Below, piece by piece: positions 24,699 through 27,283 of a stretch of 27,283 bases of DNA (within the stretch, counting starts at the first letter, position 1; every line of letters begins with the position of its first letter). The notes under the pieces were generated by a model that worked only from the letters and a program-made list of their open reading frames with translations, had not been told where the DNA came from and searched no databases. The position numbers and the translations under genes are program-made. The stretch comes from Pedobacter sp. UBA4863 (GTDB lineage Bacteria > Bacteroidota > Bacteroidia > Sphingobacteriales > Sphingobacteriaceae), in the NCBI RefSeq assembly GCF_002399615.1, contig NZ_DHDZ01000019.1, forward strand, positions 1 to 27,283, in the 5' to 3' direction.

Positions 24699-26051
24699 TT
24701 ATTGGACAGTTTTTTTGTTGTTGAAAAATCTTTGGATGAAATAAATGGCTACAAAACCTAAGAAGATATATATTCCGTTTAGTGCTGCTTCAGGGTCGTC
24801 ATTGTAAATACTGATGGCTACAAATAGGTAGGCCGCAATAAAAATAATGGGCATTAGCGGATATAGTTTCATGGTGTAGATAGTGCTTTTATCTAAATGG
24901 GCAGTTTTTTTGCGCAAGTAAAAGATGGTGGCGGCAGAGAAAATCATGCCTGCACCGTCCATAAAAATGGTGTAGTTTAAAATTTTATCGAAGGTTTGGG
25001 CGTAAAATAGGGTGATAATAGAAAGGATGGTGAAAATGGTTAGGCTTACCACCATTACATCATTTTTACTGGTCTTTTTAGTGAATATTTTAGGTAGTGC
25101 GCCTTCTTCGCCCATGGCATACATGGCTCTGGGGTTGCTCAATAAGTTTACGTTTACGTAGCCTAAAACAGAAAGAAATATGAGTACCGAAAGTATGGTG
25201 AAACCCGTTGGCCCAAAAATGTGGCCAGCTAAAATGGCGGCAATACTCTCTGCCGATTTGAGCTGCTCGAAACCAATTACTTTTACGTAAGCGTAATTAA
25301 TGGCCATGTACAAGGTGATGATAATTCCCAGTCCAACTAAAATAGAACGAGGAATAACGGTTTTGGCTTCTTTTGCCTCGCCACCGAAATTAATGGTTTG
25401 CTGGTAGCCGCCAAAGCTAAAAGAAACCGCAATTAAGCAGATGCCGAGGGTTTTGCCGTAATCGCTCCAAGTGGCCGGTAAGCCATTGGCAGTACTAAAA
25501 ACCGAAGGTAATTGGGTTGTTGGTGCACCGAAAAACACGGCGCAAATTAACGTAATTACCATTGCCAGTTTAATAAGGGTAAGAATATTCTGGGTTCTCG
25601 AACTGGTTCTCAGTCCCATGAGGTTAATGGTATAAAAAATAATGATACTGACTAAGCCAATGAGAATGCGGTGGTCGTTAGTTTGCATTTCGACCGGGAA
25701 AAGTGCTTTGTTTAAATATTCGGCACCAATTAACGACACGCCAGCCACCGATGCCGCATTGCTCACCACAATAATGCAGTTAATGGCAAATGCGATGGAA
25801 GGGTGGTAGCAAACCGAGAAAATTTTGTAATAGCCGCCAGTAACTGGGTAACGCGAACCAATTTCGGCATAGGTTAAGGCACCGCAAAGTGCTACCAGGC
25901 CGCCCACTATCCATGCTAAGAAAAATAATTCTGGAATTTGTGCTTTGGCAGCTACGTTAACGGGGGTTCTAAAAATTCCCATGCCTATTACCAGGCTTAC
26001 TACAATCATCGAAAGGTCGAAGAGGGAAAGTTGCTTTTTTTCAGGGTTCAT
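24699..26051 (-). CDS. APC-family amino-acid permease
   Basis: The 450-aa protein has about twelve hydrophobic segments and the hallmark first-helix motif IGMGIFRTP (22-30), which forms the substrate site in APC transporters. Further landmarks are ALTYAEIGSRYPVTGGYY in helix 2, SFSFGGYQQTINFGGEAKEAK in helix 6, and NVNLLSNPRAMYAMGEEGALPK. These suggest the LAT/SteT-like branch of APC, usually proton symporters or exchangers of neutral amino acids. The substrate is not known. The gene is upstream of the PLP enzyme on the same strand with a 113-base gap filled by a repeat tract, so uptake and breakdown of the same amino acid is a plausible but unproven link. A dyad-rich promoter region lies at 26129-26187. 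Confidence 0.88.
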   Translation of the reverse strand: MNPEKKQLSLFDLSMIVVSLVIGMGIFRTPVNVAAKAQIPELFFLAWIVGGLVALCGALTYAEIGSRYPVTGGYYKIFSVCYHPSIAFAINCIIVVSNAASVAGVSLIGAEYLNKALFPVEMQTNDHRILIGLVSIIIFYTINLMGLRTSSRTQNILTLIKLAMVITLICAVFFGAPTTQLPSVFSTANGLPATWSDYGKTLGICLIAVSFSFGGYQQTINFGGEAKEAKTVIPRSILVGLGIIITLYMAINYAYVKVIGFEQLKSAESIAAILAGHIFGPTGFTILSVLIFLSVLGYVNVNLLSNPRAMYAMGEEGALPKIFTKKTSKNDVMVVSLTIFTILSIITLFYAQTFDKILNYTIFMDGAGMIFSAATIFYLRKKTAHLDKSTIYTMKLYPLMPIIFIAAYLFVAISIYNDDPEAALNGIYIFLGFVAIYFIQRFFNNKKTVQ

Positions 26052-26128
26052 CTAAAATTTTAGTTTGTTGGTTGGTTGAGGTTTTTGGCCAGTGCTTTTG
26101 TTGTTTTTACATTGTGGTTGGTGTTATC

Positions 26129-26187
26129 ATTATACCACAAAAATGGTAACGGTAACAACACTAGACTATAGGTTAATGGTATAAACC
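26129..26187 (-). promoter_or_regulatory. dyad-rich regulatory region upstream of the permease
   Basis: On the minus strand TTGTTA (26153-26158) and TATAAT (26129-26134) are 18 bp apart, a sigma70-like pair that is atypical for Bacteroidota. Between and around them are a TACCA/TGGTA dyad (26133-26148), a direct repeat GGTAAC (26145-26150, 26151-26156), and an inverted pair TTATACCA (26130-26137) and TGGTATAA (26177-26184). The density of related TGGTA words suggests an operator. Confidence 0.35.
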
Positions 26188-26242
26188 TGAACTCGATTAA
26201 TAAATGATTTAAAAAATTAGTCAATCAAAGTAATTATGTTTA

Positions 26243-27196
26243 TAGAGGTCATAACTTAACTGCATATTAAATCAGCTTGAGAAACTGGATTTCTATTCAC
26301 CATCCTTTTGATTAGATTGTTAAAGATTGTTTGCTTGGACTGTGAACGATTAATTCTGAAGCAGAACTCGCTCAAATACCGGTTGATATTAGCGGCCGAA
26401 ACCCAAGAGTACGTTGTTCTCAGCCAAGATTTTACTTGATGGATCATGGTATGCAGCACTGGAAAATTCTTGCCCTTATTACTCTTGGTCTGGGTAATGT
26501 TAAAATCTCTTATTGGTCGATAACCCCTCCAGTCATCTGTAACAACTTGGGCTGATTTATCAATATGTTTATCGAAAATTGTCCGTAGAGATCTCGATGA
26601 AAAATCTTCTATTTTTAAAGCGTAAAAACGTTTAACTTTCCCCTGCTCTGTGAGCTCTACAGCACATACGACCTTTTTCTTTTTAGCATCGTAGCTTCGA
26701 CCTTGTTTATTTTCTTCTTTTCCCCCAACCGTAAATTCATCAATTTGGACCAAGCCCTGCATACCGTCTTTTTCATCAGATCTCATTGCCTCACGAACTT
26801 TATGCATGAATAGGCGGGCTGTGTTTTCTGCAACTCCATAACGAACGGACATTTGTAGGGCAGACAAATCTTTGGTCGTGGTACTCATTTCAAAACAAAT
26901 AAAAAAGGCTTTTCTCAAACCAAATTTAACTCGGTGAAAAAGTGTTCCTGAACTTGGGCTTTCCGTGTCACTACAAACATTACAAGTCCTTGAAAAGTCT
27001 TTTCTAACCTGATATTTCGTATGGCCACATTTGCGACAGGAATAGCCCTTTTCCCACTTCCAATGTGCAAGATATTTTTCACAATCTAACTCTGTTTTGA
27101 AGTGTTCAGCAAACTCTAGAAGATTTTGACCCTTAAAAATTTCCATTTTTCCCCTTTTTAGACAATTAAAGATATGAAATTATCTAAAGACCTCTA
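26243..27196 (-). mobile_element. complete IS1595-type insertion sequence
   Basis: The 954-bp element begins TAGAGGTC at 26243 and ends with its inverse GACCTCTA at 27196; the terminal inverted repeats match at 13 of the first 17 positions. It is flanked by the 8-bp direct repeat TATGTTTA (26235-26242 and 27197-27204), the target duplication size known for IS1595. One full-length transposase gene fills it. Intact ends, gene and duplication indicate a fairly recent insertion. Confidence 0.8.
26256..27146 (-). CDS. IS1595-family (ISXO2-like) transposase
   Basis: This 296-aa protein has an N-terminal zinc ribbon (Cys37, Cys40, Cys55, Cys58), a helix-turn-helix-like region (about 92-120, with YGVAENTARLFMHKVREAM) and an ISXO2-like DDE catalytic core. 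Likely catalytic residues are D136 in QIDEFTVGG, D204 in VTDDWRGY and E260 in INRYLSEFCFRINR. It binds the terminal repeats and moves the element by cut-and-paste or related DDE chemistry. The length is full for the family and no disruption is seen, so it should be functional. It fills the element bounded by the TAGAGGTC repeats and points toward the permease. Confidence 0.92.
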   Translation of the reverse strand: MEIFKGQNLLEFAEHFKTELDCEKYLAHWKWEKGYSCRKCGHTKYQVRKDFSRTCNVCSDTESPSSGTLFHRVKFGLRKAFFICFEMSTTTKDLSALQMSVRYGVAENTARLFMHKVREAMRSDEKDGMQGLVQIDEFTVGGKEENKQGRSYDAKKKKVVCAVELTEQGKVKRFYALKIEDFSSRSLRTIFDKHIDKSAQVVTDDWRGYRPIRDFNITQTKSNKGKNFPVLHTMIHQVKSWLRTTYSWVSAANINRYLSEFCFRINRSQSKQTIFNNLIKRMVNRNPVSQADLICS

Positions 27197-27204
27197 TATG
27201 TTTA

Positions 27205-27283
27205 TATTTAAGTTTCTGACATTCAAATATTTAAACATAAAAAACAGATGATTGACTACTCTAAAATTAGTGATATTTTTTGT
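27205..27283. other. AT-rich right edge of the window
   Basis: After the IS target duplication the sequence is AT-rich and has no recognisable gene before the window ends. It contains the right arm of the TAGTCAATCA inverted repeat. Confidence 0.5.

Larger units (their letters stand above)
26218..27258. repeat. inverted repeat TAGTCAATCA flanking the IS insertion site
   Basis: TAGTCAATCA lies at 26218-26227 and its exact reverse complement TGATTGACTA at 27249-27258, outside the IS target duplication. If the IS and one duplication copy are removed, the arms are 59 bases apart, so the IS may have landed inside a small palindromic element. Confidence 0.4.

Overview
The window looks like a chromosomal segment of a low-GC Bacteroidota, most likely Sphingobacteriaceae and Pedobacter-like. 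The evidence is three proteins with type IX secretion (T9SS) sorting tails, -7 promoter boxes of the Bacteroidota form TAnnTTTG, a bactofilin/M23 pair, DUF2752 and CCC-motif membrane proteins, and a TPR-transmembrane-HTH regulator. The genus is inference; no rRNA or tRNA is present.

Layout. Bases 1-3540 hold small housekeeping or envelope genes: a secreted DUF1080 (3-keto-disaccharide hydrolase-like) protein, a DUF2752 and CCC-motif membrane pair, an M23 peptidase-bactofilin operon on the minus strand, and a BrxA/BrxB bacilliredoxin. A TPR/HTH regulator that starts at TTG (3757-5466) precedes the centrepiece. From 5619 to 19020 there are three consecutive surface proteins of 2459, 1288 and 682 aa. 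They are built from six, three and one parallel beta-helix modules, and each ends in the same FnIII-like plus T9SS type A tail. Bases 19123-22538 carry a YfhO-family membrane protein, a possible 32-aa membrane peptide and a MarC-family protein, all on the minus strand. Bases 22752-27196 carry, on the minus strand, a frameshifted secreted DUF922-like gene, a Cys/Met-metabolism PLP enzyme, an APC amino-acid permease and a complete IS1595-type insertion sequence with 8-bp target duplications.

How it fits together. The adhesin-like genes probably form one exported surface array, possibly under the upstream regulator (inference from adjacency only). The permease and PLP enzyme may be a transport/catabolism pair for sulfur or hydroxy amino acids.

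Most unusual signal. The window has several slippage-prone or repeat-rich sites in meaningful places. Heptanucleotide (7-bp) tandem tracts lie just before the T9SS sorting domain of all three surface proteins, in two further linker sites of the largest one, and as about ten copies directly upstream of the PLP-enzyme gene. There is a G7 run in a beta-helix codon of adhesin 2, a C7 run at codons 22-24 of the PLP enzyme, and an A6 run where the DUF922-like gene is frameshifted. Seven-base units change the reading frame unless gained or lost in threes, so these are candidate variation sites, although most tracts are degenerate.
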